The notes beneath the pieces were generated by a model. It was not told where the DNA came from. It did no database searches and saw nothing but the letters and a program-made list of their open reading frames with translations. A stretch of 64,000 bases of DNA from Oceanidesulfovibrio indonesiensis (lineage in GTDB: Bacteria > Desulfobacterota > Desulfovibrionia > Desulfovibrionales > Desulfovibrionaceae): positions 1-64,000 of the forward strand of contig NZ_QMIE01000001.1 of NCBI RefSeq assembly GCF_007625075.1, written 5' to 3'. A program made the translations under genes and the position numbers. Below, in pieces: positions 44,534 through 53,841 of the stretch; position 1 is the first letter of the stretch; each line of letters begins with the position of its first letter.

Positions 44534-45793
44534 ATGGAACACGCACGCACAGCCCCAGCCCTCGGCCGCGAACAGTCCGGCGTCGCCCCTTCCCGCAACT
44601 CCAAGGCGCGGTGGAGCGCTTCCTGCGCTAACGACCTCCCCGCCTGCGATCTTGCGGAGATGCGTATTCTGGTGCTTTCTACGTCCCATCACCATGCAAG
44701 GACGGACCGCAAGTTGCTGCTGCGGCTGGGCGCGGCGGATGTGCGCCATGAAAGCTCCGGAGTGCGCGCTGCCCGTCAGCTCGTTACCGGCAAGGCGGAT
44801 TGCGTCATTCTTGATGGCCGTCTCGATGACATGAGCGGGCTGGAATTCGTCCGGCTCATCCGTCTTCATCCCCGCACGGCGCTCATGCCGGTAGTTCTGG
44901 CCTCGGTGGAAAACGGCCGCGCCGCCGTGCTGGAAGCTCTGGCTTCCGGAATCAGCGGCTACCTGATCCGGCCGTACTCCATGGTTGGGCTTGCGCGGCA
45001 GATCGGCAGGGTGCTGGAGCAGCCGGCGCGGACCATCGAGGAGGGCATGGGCGTGAGCCGCGAGGCTTTCGAGGAAAAGATGGCCGAGTACGAGGCGCCT
45101 TCCGCAATCGAGGCGCCCCCGGAGGATCGCGTGGCCGCGCTGCTCGCCGAGGTGGACGAGTTGTTGCGAGTCAATGCCCTGGACGCGGCATGCGAAGCCG
45201 TCGTTCCGCTCGCCAGAACGTCTGACCCGGCAGTGCGGGCCGAGGCGCATGTGCGTCTGGCCGAGGTGCACCTGCGCAGGGCCAACCCCGGCATGCGTCT
45301 GGATGCCCTGGCCGAGGCCGGATCGAGCTTTCAGGACGCCGGCGAGTTCGAACGCGCCGCCGAATGCTTCGCCATGTTGCAGGCGCTTAATCCCTCGGCT
45401 CCCGGGCCGGATGAACAGGCCGCCAGGACGGCCCTGAAACGTCGCGATCATGCGGAGGCCGCCCGGATATATTCGCGGATGCTCAATGTGCGCGAGCCCG
45501 AAGCCGTGTGCCGGAGCATCAGCCGGGCCTGCATGTTCACGAGCGACCCTGTGACTAATGCGCGCCTGCTGTGCACCGAGTTGGGAAACCTGCGTGGCGC
45601 GGAGGAGGCCCAGGCCATATACGAACGGGTCGTGGGGCCGCCGCCCAAACCAGCGGAGGAGCCGGTGGAGCGCGAGGACCGCGCCCGGGGCAGGCTGGCC
45701 GAAGTCCTGGCCGTGGCTCGTTACACCGTGCGCGCCTACCGCGCCATGAAGCACCAGCCCGGCGAGCCGGCAATTCTGCAGCCCGGGGCCTGA
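44534..45793 (+). CDS. Degenerate receiver-domain protein with helical repeat region
   Basis: This protein of about 419 residues has a receiver-like domain (about 43-160) and a C-terminal alpha-helical, TPR-like region (about 205-410). The phosphoacceptor position is D94 (VILDGRLDD), but the acidic pair after strand 1 is absent (LVLSTSHHH) and the usual lysine is R146 (YLIRPYS). Phosphorylation is therefore doubtful. The start is uncertain: candidates at 44534 and 44660 both have badly spaced Shine-Dalgarno sites. No kinase is adjacent. Confidence 0.82.
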   Translation: MEHARTAPALGREQSGVAPSRNSKARWSASCANDLPACDLAEMRILVLSTSHHHARTDRKLLLRLGAADVRHESSGVRAARQLVTGKADCVILDGRLDDMSGLEFVRLIRLHPRTALMPVVLASVENGRAAVLEALASGISGYLIRPYSMVGLARQIGRVLEQPARTIEEGMGVSREAFEEKMAEYEAPSAIEAPPEDRVAALLAEVDELLRVNALDAACEAVVPLARTSDPAVRAEAHVRLAEVHLRRANPGMRLDALAEAGSSFQDAGEFERAAECFAMLQALNPSAPGPDEQAARTALKRRDHAEAARIYSRMLNVREPEAVCRSISRACMFTSDPVTNARLLCTELGNLRGAEEAQAIYERVVGPPPKPAEEPVEREDRARGRLAEVLAVARYTVRAYRAMKHQPGEPAILQPGA

Positions 45794-45921
45794 TTTCATC
45801 TGCCGCAGGAAGTTTGCCGCTGGCAGTTGTGCGAACACGTTCGCCGGGTAGAGCACTCATCGCGCGCTTTGTCGAACTCCGTCCTTGCGACCCGTGAACG
45901 GCCCGGGTATACCCCCTGTCC

Positions 45922-46776
45922 ATGGGTGCCATAGCCAAAACCGGATCGTTGTTGCGTATGGTGAAGATCGAGCATTCGGTCTTCGCCCTGCCGTTCGCCT
46001 ACCTCGGCGCGTTCGTCTCTGCAGGCGGCTGGCCGGGTTGGCGCGTGTTCATCCTGCTCACCGTGGCCATGGTCGCGGTGCGTTCCTTCGCCATGGCCTG
46101 GAACCGCCTGGTGGATCTGCCGTTCGACTCGCAAAATCCGCGCACGGCAACGCGTCCTCTGGTGACGGGCGAAATCACCGTGCGCGAGACAAAAATATTC
46201 CTCGCCGCCACGGCCGCCGTGTTCGTTCTGGCTGCCGCCGGGCTCAACTGGCTGTGCCTGGTCCTTTCGCCCCTGGCGCTCATCTGGTCCGCGTTCTACA
46301 GCTATACCAAGCGCTTCACGCCCATGTGCCATTTCGCACTGGGCTCGGTGCTGGGGCTTGCGCCCATCGCCGGGTGGATTGCTCCGCATGTCTCCTTTTC
46401 TCTGCCGCCCGTGCTCTTCTTTCTCGGAGTCACCTTCTGGGTGGCCGGGTTCGACATCCTTTACGCTACGCAGGATGTGGAATTCGACCGGGAACAGGGG
46501 CTCAATTCCCTGCCCGCCGCCCTGGGGATCGAGGGGGCCCTGACCATCGCCGCGTTTTCCCATCTCAACGCCGCTATCTTTTTCCTGCTCGGCGGGTGGG
46601 CGGCCTGGCTTTCCTGGCCGTACTACATCACCTGGGCAGTGGTTGCCGGCGTGCTGTTCTGGGAGCATCGGATCATCAAGCCGGGCGACCTCTCGCGGGT
46701 CAACATGGCCTTCTTCACCCTGAACGGCGTGGTCTCCATCCTGTTGTTCCTGGGCGCTCTGGCTTCCCTGGCCTGA
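45922..46776 (+). CDS. mqnP: UbiA-family prenyltransferase (mqnP-like)
   Basis: This 284-residue membrane protein has about eight helices and both UbiA prenyl-diphosphate motifs: NRLVDLPFDSQNPRTATRP and DILYATQDVEFDREQGLNSLP. It most resembles the short UbiA group placed in the futalosine menaquinone pathway, where it attaches the prenyl chain to the naphthoate ring. Together with ubiD-ubiX at the left end it suggests a split menaquinone gene set; this link is inference. The ribosome-binding site is poor. Confidence 0.88.
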   Translation: MGAIAKTGSLLRMVKIEHSVFALPFAYLGAFVSAGGWPGWRVFILLTVAMVAVRSFAMAWNRLVDLPFDSQNPRTATRPLVTGEITVRETKIFLAATAAVFVLAAAGLNWLCLVLSPLALIWSAFYSYTKRFTPMCHFALGSVLGLAPIAGWIAPHVSFSLPPVLFFLGVTFWVAGFDILYATQDVEFDREQGLNSLPAALGIEGALTIAAFSHLNAAIFFLLGGWAAWLSWPYYITWAVVAGVLFWEHRIIKPGDLSRVNMAFFTLNGVVSILLFLGALASLA

Positions 46777-46816
46777 CGAGTTGGCGCAGAGGCCGTTTAC
46801 GGGTAGTATTATTCAC

Positions 46817-47317
46817 ATGCGACGTTTTTTCATAGGCTGCGCGGCCATTCTCGTGGTCGCCGTTCTCACCGTGGGCTGGAATTCGATCTGGCGTGCCGTG
46901 GGTGTTGCCCAGCTGGAGCCGGAAACACTGAAGATGTGGCTCACCACCCGGCCCCCGGACGGCGCCGAGGCGCCGTTGCTGGTGGATGTGCGCACCAGGC
47001 TGGAATACAACTGGTTTCGCATCCCGGGCGCTGTGCACGCTCCCGGCGTCATCTGGGGCGATACCGCGGCGGTGGAAGGGCAGCTCGATGACCGCAGCGT
47101 GGTCCTCATCTGCATGACGGGGCACCGCTCGCAGCTCGCGGCCCTTGCCCTGATGCGCGGCGGCGCTGCCGACGTGCGCAACCTGGAATGGGGCATGGCT
47201 GGCTGGCTGCTCGATGGCGGACCCATAACTTCCTCCGGTAGCGACTCCGGAACCTCGGGCCCATCCGGCAAGTCGACCGAACCAATCGACCCCAAAGGCG
47301 AAAACGACAATGGCTAA
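46817..47317 (+). CDS. Membrane-anchored rhodanese-like protein
   Basis: This 166-residue protein has an N-terminal membrane segment (about 4-25), one rhodanese domain (about 50-150) with LLVDVRTRLEY and the active-site loop CMTGHRS (C99), and a Ser/Gly-rich tail. It should handle sulfane sulfur in the periplasm. Its stop codon overlaps the darP start by eight bases. ATG at 46817 is chosen for the membrane segment. Confidence 0.88.
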   Translation: MRRFFIGCAAILVVAVLTVGWNSIWRAVGVAQLEPETLKMWLTTRPPDGAEAPLLVDVRTRLEYNWFRIPGAVHAPGVIWGDTAAVEGQLDDRSVVLICMTGHRSQLAALALMRGGAADVRNLEWGMAGWLLDGGPITSSGSDSGTSGPSGKSTEPIDPKGENDNG

Positions 47318-47900
47318 GAAACGCCGCCCGTCCTGGTACAGTGACAAGAACGAAGACCGTCCCGTCAGCAGGTCGCAGAAAAAGCGCGAGATGACGGCGC
47401 TGCAGGAAAAGGGCGAAAAGCTCGCGAACCTGCCTGATGCGCAGTTCGCCAGGCTCATGGAGCTCGATCTGCCGGAAGAGCTCAAGGAGGCGCTCGGCGA
47501 GTACCGCCGCCTGTCGAAACACGAGGCGATACGTCGCCAGGCGCAATACATCGGCAAGCTCATGCGGCACGCAGACGAGACCCGGCTGAACATCTTCCTC
47601 GACGGCGTGGAGGCCATCCAGCGCCAGGAGAACGCGCTGCACAAAGCCGTGGAGAATGAGCGCAACGCCCTGTTGCTGGGAGGTGAAACGGCCGAGGCCG
47701 TGCTCAACGCGCTCCGGGACCGCTACGGTGATGAAGCTGCGGACGAGGCGGCGCGGCTGGCCGAGCTGGCGCGGAACGAGCAGCAGGACGGCGGCAAGCC
47801 CCACAACTCCCGCAAGTTGTACCGCCACCTGCGTGACATCGCTTTGTCTGGGCCGTCCGGCACTTCCGAACAGCAGGCCCCAGCCCGCGACGCATCATAA
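47310..47900 (+). CDS. darP: DarP/YjgA ribosome-associated protein (DUF615)
   Basis: This 196-residue protein is basic at the N-terminus and all-helical. SRSQKKREMTALQEKGEKL and LSKHEAIRRQAQYIGKLMR are typical of the YjgA/DarP family, which helps late 50S subunit assembly. Length slightly exceeds the E. coli protein because of an Ala/Ser-rich end. AAGGCG lies upstream. It overlaps the rhodanese gene, and a terminator follows at once. Confidence 0.92.
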   Translation: MAKKRRPSWYSDKNEDRPVSRSQKKREMTALQEKGEKLANLPDAQFARLMELDLPEELKEALGEYRRLSKHEAIRRQAQYIGKLMRHADETRLNIFLDGVEAIQRQENALHKAVENERNALLLGGETAEAVLNALRDRYGDEAADEAARLAELARNEQQDGGKPHNSRKLYRHLRDIALSGPSGTSEQQAPARDAS

Positions 47901-47903
47901 AGA

Positions 47904-47932
47904 AAGCCCGCACGAAGCGGGCTTCATTGCTT
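47904..47932. terminator. Terminator between darP and the MogA-like gene
   Basis: AAGCCCG pairs with CGGGCTT just after darP, with T-rich flanks on both strands, so it can serve both convergent genes. Confidence 0.8.
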
Positions 47933-47954
47933 TCAAACGCAAGCACGGTTCTGT

Positions 47955-48782
47955 TCAGGGAGTGGCGCACGGCGTTGCGTCGCCGTGCAGTTTGTCCAGG
48001 CCGTGGCCCAGGGCGGGGAGCACGGCGTCCAGATTCTCGCGCACGGCCTTGGGGCTTCCCGGCAGGCTGAGCACGATGGACCGGCCAAGCGTGCCGGCTA
48101 CGGAACGGGTCAAGGCGCCGTGGGGCGTTTTGGCCAGACTGGAGGCTATCATGGCCTGAACCATGCCGGGCAGGCGCTTCTCCAGGATGGGATTGAGCGC
48201 TTCCGGCGTGCGATCCGTTGGCGCGAGACCGGTGCCGCCGGTGGTGACGATGACGTCGAACCGCTGCGACAATGCAAGGTCCATAACGAGAGCGCGCAGC
48301 CGTGTCTCGTCGTCCGGCAGCAGAAAGCCCTCGGCGTGTCCCACGGGCAGGGTCCCGCGGACGAGGTCCTCGATAACCGGACCGCTCGCGTCTTCCTTGC
48401 GACCGGCGGCGCAGGAATCGCTCAGGGTTATCCAGGCCAGGGACCAGCCGGCCTTGCGGGCCACGAGGTCCAGTCGGCCTGGGGGTACGGCTCGCAGCAC
48501 CTTGGCGAAGACGCCAGGCACGGCGTGCACGTTGGGAGCCAGGTCCATGGCCGGAAGCCAGCCGGAACGCACCGTAATGAGCACGGCGTCATCCGGGGTG
48601 GACGCAGGAGCGAGCCGCACGCCCACAGGCAGGCCGCTCCGGGGCAACTCGGCGTGGAGCCAGGGGCCGGCGCACTGGACGCCGGCAAGGAACACGATCT
48701 CGCCTATGGCCAGAGACTCGGCCGGGTCGACGGCGACGGTCACCCCTTCGAATCCCGCGGAAAACATGGTCGGGCTTGTCAT
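47955..48782 (-). CDS. MogA/MoaB-like protein with extra N-terminal region
   Basis: This 275-residue protein ends in a MogA/MoaB fold (about 114-270) with [32 protein letters not shown] and [14 protein letters not shown], expected to bind molybdopterin and prepare it for adenylation or metal insertion. The first 110 residues, beta-rich with [18 protein letters not shown], are not part of the standard enzyme. ATG at 48782 has AAGGTG at fair spacing; a GTG at 48791 is the alternative. The MOT1 transporter at 54577 may feed the same pathway. Confidence 0.88.
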   Translation of the reverse strand: MTSPTMFSAGFEGVTVAVDPAESLAIGEIVFLAGVQCAGPWLHAELPRSGLPVGVRLAPASTPDDAVLITVRSGWLPAMDLAPNVHAVPGVFAKVLRAVPPGRLDLVARKAGWSLAWITLSDSCAAGRKEDASGPVIEDLVRGTLPVGHAEGFLLPDDETRLRALVMDLALSQRFDVIVTTGGTGLAPTDRTPEALNPILEKRLPGMVQAMIASSLAKTPHGALTRSVAGTLGRSIVLSLPGSPKAVRENLDAVLPALGHGLDKLHGDATPCATP

Positions 48783-48842
48783 GCGCAGCACCTTAGCGTA
48801 TCAGGCTCTCCACGCGCAACCGAAGACCACAAGGAGGCCCCT

Positions 48843-49730
48843 GTGAAAGGCATCATTCTGGCGGGCGGTTCGGGCACGAGGCTTTACCCGCTCACCCGCG
48901 GCGTCTGCAAACAGCTCCTTCCCATATACGACAAGCCGATGATCTACTACCCGCTCTCCGTGCTCATGCTCGCGGGGATCCGGGAAATATGCATCATTTC
49001 AACCCCGCTGGACCTGCCCCGGTTCAAGACCATGTTCGGCGACGGCTCGCAATACGGCCTTTCGCTGACGTACATCGTCCAGCCGGAGCCCGAGGGACTG
49101 GCCCAGGCGTTCATCCTGGCCGAAGATTTCCTGGACGGCCAGCCGTCCTGTCTGGTTCTGGGCGACAACATTTTCTACGGCGGCGGGCTCTCCAAGCTGC
49201 TGCAACGCGCCGCACAGACCACCGATGGCGGAGTGGTGTTCGGCTACAAGGTGCACGATCCGGAACGCTACGGCGTGGTCGAATTCGACGACAATTGCAA
49301 GGTGCTCTCCATTGAGGAGAAGCCCAAGAATCCCAAGTCCAAGTTCGCCGTCACGGGCCTGTATTTCTACGATTCCGAGGCTCCTGCCATAGCCAAGACC
49401 CTCAAGCCGTCCGAGCGTGGCGAGCTGGAGATCACGGACCTGAACAACGTGTACCTGCAGCGGGGCAAACTTTCCGTGGAGTTTCTGGGGCGCGGATACG
49501 CCTGGCTGGATACGGGAACGCACGAATCGCTCCATCAGGCGGCGTCCTTCGTGCAGGTTGTGCAGTCCCGCCAGGGCACGCGCATCTCGTCAGTGGAGGA
49601 GATCGCCTACCGCATGGGCTACATCGATGCCGAGCAGCTCAAGGTGCTGGCGCAGGAGATGATCAAGAACGAATACGGGCAGTACCTCATGCGCGTGGCC
49701 GTCGAGGGTCTCGACATGTGCCTGCGCTGA
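48843..49730 (+). CDS. rfbA: Glucose-1-phosphate thymidylyltransferase
   Basis: This 295-residue enzyme makes dTDP-glucose from dTTP and glucose-1-phosphate, the first step to dTDP-rhamnose. [11 protein letters not shown] is the nucleotide loop; [26 protein letters not shown] and [12 protein letters not shown] are family-defining. The start is GTG, with AAGGAGG at good spacing. The rfbB, rfbC and rfbD genes are not here, so rfbA stands alone, and a strong terminator follows. Confidence 0.96.
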   Translation: MKGIILAGGSGTRLYPLTRGVCKQLLPIYDKPMIYYPLSVLMLAGIREICIISTPLDLPRFKTMFGDGSQYGLSLTYIVQPEPEGLAQAFILAEDFLDGQPSCLVLGDNIFYGGGLSKLLQRAAQTTDGGVVFGYKVHDPERYGVVEFDDNCKVLSIEEKPKNPKSKFAVTGLYFYDSEAPAIAKTLKPSERGELEITDLNNVYLQRGKLSVEFLGRGYAWLDTGTHESLHQAASFVQVVQSRQGTRISSVEEIAYRMGYIDAEQLKVLAQEMIKNEYGQYLMRVAVEGLDMCLR

Positions 49731-49756
49731 GCCGCCTGCATTGTATTGAGAGCACG

Positions 49757-49799
49757 AAAAAAGCCCCGGGCTGGTGATGATGCCGGCCCGGGGCTTTGA
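49757..49799 (+). terminator. Terminator of rfbA
   Basis: AAAGCCCCGGGC pairs with GCCCGGGGCTTT about 26 bases past the stop codon, followed by TGATGTT. The U-tract is moderate. Confidence 0.8.
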
Positions 49800-49922
49800 T
49801 GTTATGCTGATTCAGACGGGGCACTGCGTGCCCGTGAAAGACGTACCGGACGAAATGCGGACAACGAATGTCCGGAACAAGAGTGCGAAAAAGGGATGCG
49901 CCGCACGACAGCGGCGGTTGCC

Positions 49923-50072
49923 CTAGTGATGCTCTAGGTGGTCGCCTTTGAAGATGCGGTAGACGGCGGTGACCACGATGACGGCCATGTAGGTGAAGAT
50001 GCCGGCAACGCCGATAAGGCCGTACGTGGTGGACTGGGCGGTGTTGTGCAAGAGTTCGCTGATGATTTCCAT
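49923..50072 (-). CDS. 49-residue membrane peptide
   Basis: ATG at 50072 follows GGGAGACGACCC on the minus strand. The peptide has one hydrophobic segment (YGLIGVAGIFTYMAVIVVTAVY, about 17-38) between an acidic head (MEIISELLHN) and a basic-to-histidine tail (RIFKGDHLEHH). This is the make-up of a small membrane-protein subunit. It is divergent from rlmD. No family is recognised. Confidence 0.65.
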   Translation of the reverse strand: MEIISELLHNTAQSTTYGLIGVAGIFTYMAVIVVTAVYRIFKGDHLEHH

Positions 50073-50186
50073 GGGTCGTCTCCCGATTTCGTTCAGTATT
50101 TCACAGGAAGCGTCGAACTGTTTTTTTCCCTGAATACGCGCGATTGTCAAGTTGCGTTGAAAAGCACGCCGCATCGGAGGGTGCAT

Positions 50187-51614
50187 ATGAGTGATATAGA
50201 ACACGCGGAAACCACGGCCCCGGAGTCCATTGCGGAAGGCGTCGAAGTCGAATTGACGGTGGAAAAGCTGGCCCATGGCGGGCAGGGACTCGGGCGCATG
50301 GGTGGCATGGTTGTATTCGTGGACAGGGGGCTGCCGGGCCAGCGCGTGCGTGCCGTCGTCGAGCGCCGCAAAAAACGTCACGCCGAGGCGCGCACTGTGG
50401 CGTTGCTGAGCGAACCGGACAGCCCGGCCGAGCCGTTCTGCGCCCACTTCGGCGCGTGCGGAGGCTGTCTCTGGCAGGATCTGGACATGGCCGCGCAACG
50501 CGCCTGGAAAAAGCGTTTCGTGGAGGAGAGCTACGCGAAGATCGGCGGCCTGGAGGATGTGCTGGTCGAGGAGTGCGTGGCCTCGCCTGAATCCACCTTC
50601 TACCGCAACAAGATGGAGTTCGCGTTCGGCACGCATCCGGACGAAGGCATCGCCCTGGGACTGTTTCGCCGCGGCTCGCACGAGGTTCTCTCCATCGTGG
50701 AATGCCACCTCCAGTCGCCGAGAACAGCCGAGATCGTAGGCTTCGTGCGCGATTTCTGCCGCCGCGGCACCGTGGAAGTGTATGATTCGGAAACAAACCG
50801 CGGATACTGGCGTTTCTGCAACCTGCGGGTCAACGAGCGCGGCGAGTTTCAGGTAAACATTATCACGGCGGACAACAAAAGCTATGCCAGCGTGGTGCGC
50901 AAGCTCGCAGAATCGCTCATGAAGGCTTTCCCCGAGGCGGCCTCCGTGGTCCACTCCATCCGCCGACATAAAAGCGCCGTGGCCCTGGGCGAGAAGGTAG
51001 TTGCGGAGTATGGCGCGCTCAAACTGCCCATGCAACTCGGACCTCTGGAGCTGGAAGTGTCCCCCAACGGATTTTTCCAGCCCAACACGCACGGCGCCAT
51101 CGTGCTGTACGACATCGTGGCCGGCATGGCCGGGCTCACGGGCAAAGAGCTTGTGTGGGACGTGTTCTGCGGCTCAGGCGGGCTGGGGCTGGCAATCGCC
51201 TCCGGGCCAGAATCCGCTCCGGCGCGGCGGCTCGTGGGATTCGAAATGTCGCGTGAAGCAGTGAGGGACGCGCGCAGCAACGCCGAACGGCTGGAACGCA
51301 GTCCGGACTGGGCCATGCCCAAGGACGGCGCCGAATTCCGCGCCGGCGACGTGCGCAAGATGTTGTTCAAGGAACGGGAGCTTGCCGACATCGCCGTGGT
51401 GGATCCGCCCCGCGCCGGCCTGCCGAGGGAGATAGCCGAGGCCCTGGCCGAGTCCGGCCCGGACCGCATCGTGTATGTTTCATGCAATCCGGCCACCCAG
51501 GCGCGGGATCTGGGTCTGATGCAGATGAACTACCGCGTGGAGCGAGCCGTTCCGGTGGATTTGTTCCCCCACACGCCGCACGTGGAGTGCGCTGCGCTGC
51601 TGGTTCGGCGATGA
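50187..51614 (+). CDS. rlmD: 23S rRNA (uracil-5-)-methyltransferase RlmD-like
   Basis: This 475-residue enzyme has an N-terminal TRAM domain (about 14-73), an iron-sulfur site from C85, C91, C94 and C173 (FCAHFGACGGC and VECHLQ), and a SAM methyltransferase domain with VWDVFCGSGGLGL, DPPRAGL and the nucleophile loop YVSCNPATQARDL. This is the RumA/TrmA plan for 5-methyluridine in rRNA. CGGAGG precedes ATG at 50187. A terminator overlaps the end of the next, convergent gene. Confidence 0.92.
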   Translation: MSDIEHAETTAPESIAEGVEVELTVEKLAHGGQGLGRMGGMVVFVDRGLPGQRVRAVVERRKKRHAEARTVALLSEPDSPAEPFCAHFGACGGCLWQDLDMAAQRAWKKRFVEESYAKIGGLEDVLVEECVASPESTFYRNKMEFAFGTHPDEGIALGLFRRGSHEVLSIVECHLQSPRTAEIVGFVRDFCRRGTVEVYDSETNRGYWRFCNLRVNERGEFQVNIITADNKSYASVVRKLAESLMKAFPEAASVVHSIRRHKSAVALGEKVVAEYGALKLPMQLGPLELEVSPNGFFQPNTHGAIVLYDIVAGMAGLTGKELVWDVFCGSGGLGLAIASGPESAPARRLVGFEMSREAVRDARSNAERLERSPDWAMPKDGAEFRAGDVRKMLFKERELADIAVVDPPRAGLPREIAEALAESGPDRIVYVSCNPATQARDLGLMQMNYRVERAVPVDLFPHTPHVECAALLVRR

Positions 51615-51660
51615 TCGCGCGATAGCCGATGATCGGTAATCTCTGCGGCAATGAGAGAAT

Positions 51661-51695
51661 GAGGCGGGCGTTCAGGTGGCGCTCGCCTCTTTTTG
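51661..51695 (+). terminator. Terminator of rlmD
   Basis: GAGGCGGGCG pairs with CGCTCGCCTC (one G-U pair) and is followed by TTTTTG. It lies within the last codons and stop of the convergent kinase gene. Confidence 0.7.
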
Positions 51696-53747
51696 CGGGG
51701 CGACAGGGATGGTGAAGGTGAAAACGCTGCCCGCGCCTGGGCTGGAGCGCACCCAGATGCGGCCGCCGTATCGCTCCACGATGTCCTTGCAGATGGCCAG
51801 GCCCAGCCCGGAGCCTGATTCTGTCCGACAGAGCGTATCGCCCGCGTGGCACTGGTGGAACTTGTCGAACACCCGTTCCAGTTCATCGGCTTTGATGCCC
51901 GCGCCCGTGTCGCTGACGAACACGGCTATCTCCTCCTCGATCTGGCGGGCGCGGATGCGCACGACGCCGCGTGACGTGAATTTGGCTGCGTTGCCCAGGA
52001 GGTTGACGACGACCTGGACGATGCGGTCCGGATCGGCGATCACGTCGGGAAGCCCCCGGGGCACGTCCGCTTCCAACTGCAGGTCGTCCTTCTCGAAGAA
52101 CTGGCTGGATACGGAGAGCACCGCTTCATATATGCAGTCGGCTATCTGAATCCTGGAGTCCCGCCAGGCCATGCGGCCGGATTCGATGCGTGTGAGGTCG
52201 AGCACGTCGTTGATGAGGCGGGTGAGGCGGGAACCTTCGTGCTCGATGACGGCAAGGTTATCGAGCACGCGGTCGAGCCGGTTCAGGGAGCAGGTGTCCT
52301 CGCTGGCGGCAATCAGCGGTCTCAGATGTTTGTCCAGGTCTCTGCTGATGAGCTTGGTGAATCCGAAAATGGAGGTCAGAGGCGTACGTAACTCGTGGGA
52401 AACCGCGGACAGGAAGGACGATTTGAGTTCGTCCAGTCTCTTGAACTTCCGGTTGGCCTCCTCCAGTTCCCGGGCCTGGCGTTCCAACTCTGCGGTTCGT
52501 TCGGCCACGAGGTTTTCCAGATTGGCGTTGAGTTCCGCCAGGGCGTTCTCGGCCTCCTTGCGCCTCGTGATGTCGTGGGAGACGACCATGCCGCCGGTGA
52601 TCTCGTTGTGCGGATCGCGAAGCGGCACAATGCGGACTTCGTAATGCCGGTCTTTGTACGACATCTCGAACAGGCTTTTTTTTCCCTGCAATGCGGCGCC
52701 GTAGCGTTCCGCCAGAAATTCCGCAATCTCAGGCGCAAATGCTTCCCAGACGGTCAGGCCGACCAGCTTCTGCCTGCTGAGCTCCACGAACTTGAGACCG
52801 CGTCCCTCCGCCAGGGTGAAGCGCAGGTCCGTGTCGAACAGCACCACAGAGCCGTTCGGAAAGTTTTCGGCCAGGGTGCGATAGCGCGCCTCGCTGGCCG
52901 CAAGGGCCTGGGCGGCTTCGTACCGGGCCGTGACATCCAGCAGGAGACTCTCCCGGAAGCGCGGAATTCCTTCGCTATCGCGTTCGATGAACACGTAATC
53001 TTCGATCCGGCGGACCATGCCTGCGTCGGTGCGTATGCGGTACTCCTGGACAAAGCTGTCCCGCGCCTCGCTGATGCGGCGTTTCGATTCCTCCAAGACC
53101 TCGGCGAGGTCTTCTTCATCTATCAGCGATTCGAAACTGACCGCATGGGAGATCAGCTCGTCCGGGTCAAGGCCGAAACGCTCGATGCTCGGCGAAATAT
53201 AGTCGACGGGCAGGCCGGGCTCCATCCGGCAGCGGACCAGAACGGCGGGGCCGTTTGCCACGATATCGAGTATGGTCTGGTGCTCTCGCTCTATGCGGCG
53301 TTGCGAGGAGACGTCCATGATGAAGCCGAGTATGTACCGGCGGTTCGAGTGCGGATCGATCCAGATGCTCTTGTAGGAGGAAAGGTGTCGCGGCGTGCCG
53401 TCCAGATCCACGACATGGGCCTCGGACTGCATCGGCTGCCCGGTCTTTAGAACAGCAGTGTCATGTTCCCGGACCCAGGCTGCGATGTGGGGAGGCAAAA
53501 TATCGGTATCGACCATGCCAAGCAGTTCTTCGGCAGGAAGACCGCTCGATTGTCGGAAGCGTTCGTTGAAAAAGACCCAGCGTTGTTGCTCGTCCTTGGC
53601 GTAGGCCAGGGCGGGGATATGGTCGAGAAGCGCCCGAAGCAGCGCGGGGCATGCGGTGTCGTCAAGCATCGACTTTCCGCCGCTGCCGAGAGCGCACGGA
53701 GAAGGCCGACTGTGGCGCGCCTTGGACGTATTGGAAGAGTCCGCCAT
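51672..53747 (-). CDS. PAS sensor histidine kinase, orphan
   Basis: This 691-residue soluble kinase has three PAS units (about 30-140, 155-275 and 285-400), a coiled coil (about 395-440), a HisKA domain with SAVSHELRTPLTSIFG, and an HATPase domain with NLLGNAAKF, DTGAGIKADELERVFDKF and GSGLGLAICKD. It should autophosphorylate at the HELRTP histidine. ACGAGGCTTC precedes ATG at 53747. The SGNH hydrolase gene is about 95 bases upstream on the same strand. No response regulator is next to it. Confidence 0.93.
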   Translation of the reverse strand: MADSSNTSKARHSRPSPCALGSGGKSMLDDTACPALLRALLDHIPALAYAKDEQQRWVFFNERFRQSSGLPAEELLGMVDTDILPPHIAAWVREHDTAVLKTGQPMQSEAHVVDLDGTPRHLSSYKSIWIDPHSNRRYILGFIMDVSSQRRIEREHQTILDIVANGPAVLVRCRMEPGLPVDYISPSIERFGLDPDELISHAVSFESLIDEEDLAEVLEESKRRISEARDSFVQEYRIRTDAGMVRRIEDYVFIERDSEGIPRFRESLLLDVTARYEAAQALAASEARYRTLAENFPNGSVVLFDTDLRFTLAEGRGLKFVELSRQKLVGLTVWEAFAPEIAEFLAERYGAALQGKKSLFEMSYKDRHYEVRIVPLRDPHNEITGGMVVSHDITRRKEAENALAELNANLENLVAERTAELERQARELEEANRKFKRLDELKSSFLSAVSHELRTPLTSIFGFTKLISRDLDKHLRPLIAASEDTCSLNRLDRVLDNLAVIEHEGSRLTRLINDVLDLTRIESGRMAWRDSRIQIADCIYEAVLSVSSQFFEKDDLQLEADVPRGLPDVIADPDRIVQVVVNLLGNAAKFTSRGVVRIRARQIEEEIAVFVSDTGAGIKADELERVFDKFHQCHAGDTLCRTESGSGLGLAICKDIVERYGGRIWVRSSPGAGSVFTFTIPVAPQKEASAT

Positions 53748-53841
53748 GAAGCCTCGTAGGGGTTATGGTCGAACGTCGAATGTGCGGTTTTCATATCAGT
53801 TGCGCCGCGTATCAGGCAAGTTTGCTGAACGCCCTGCGGCG

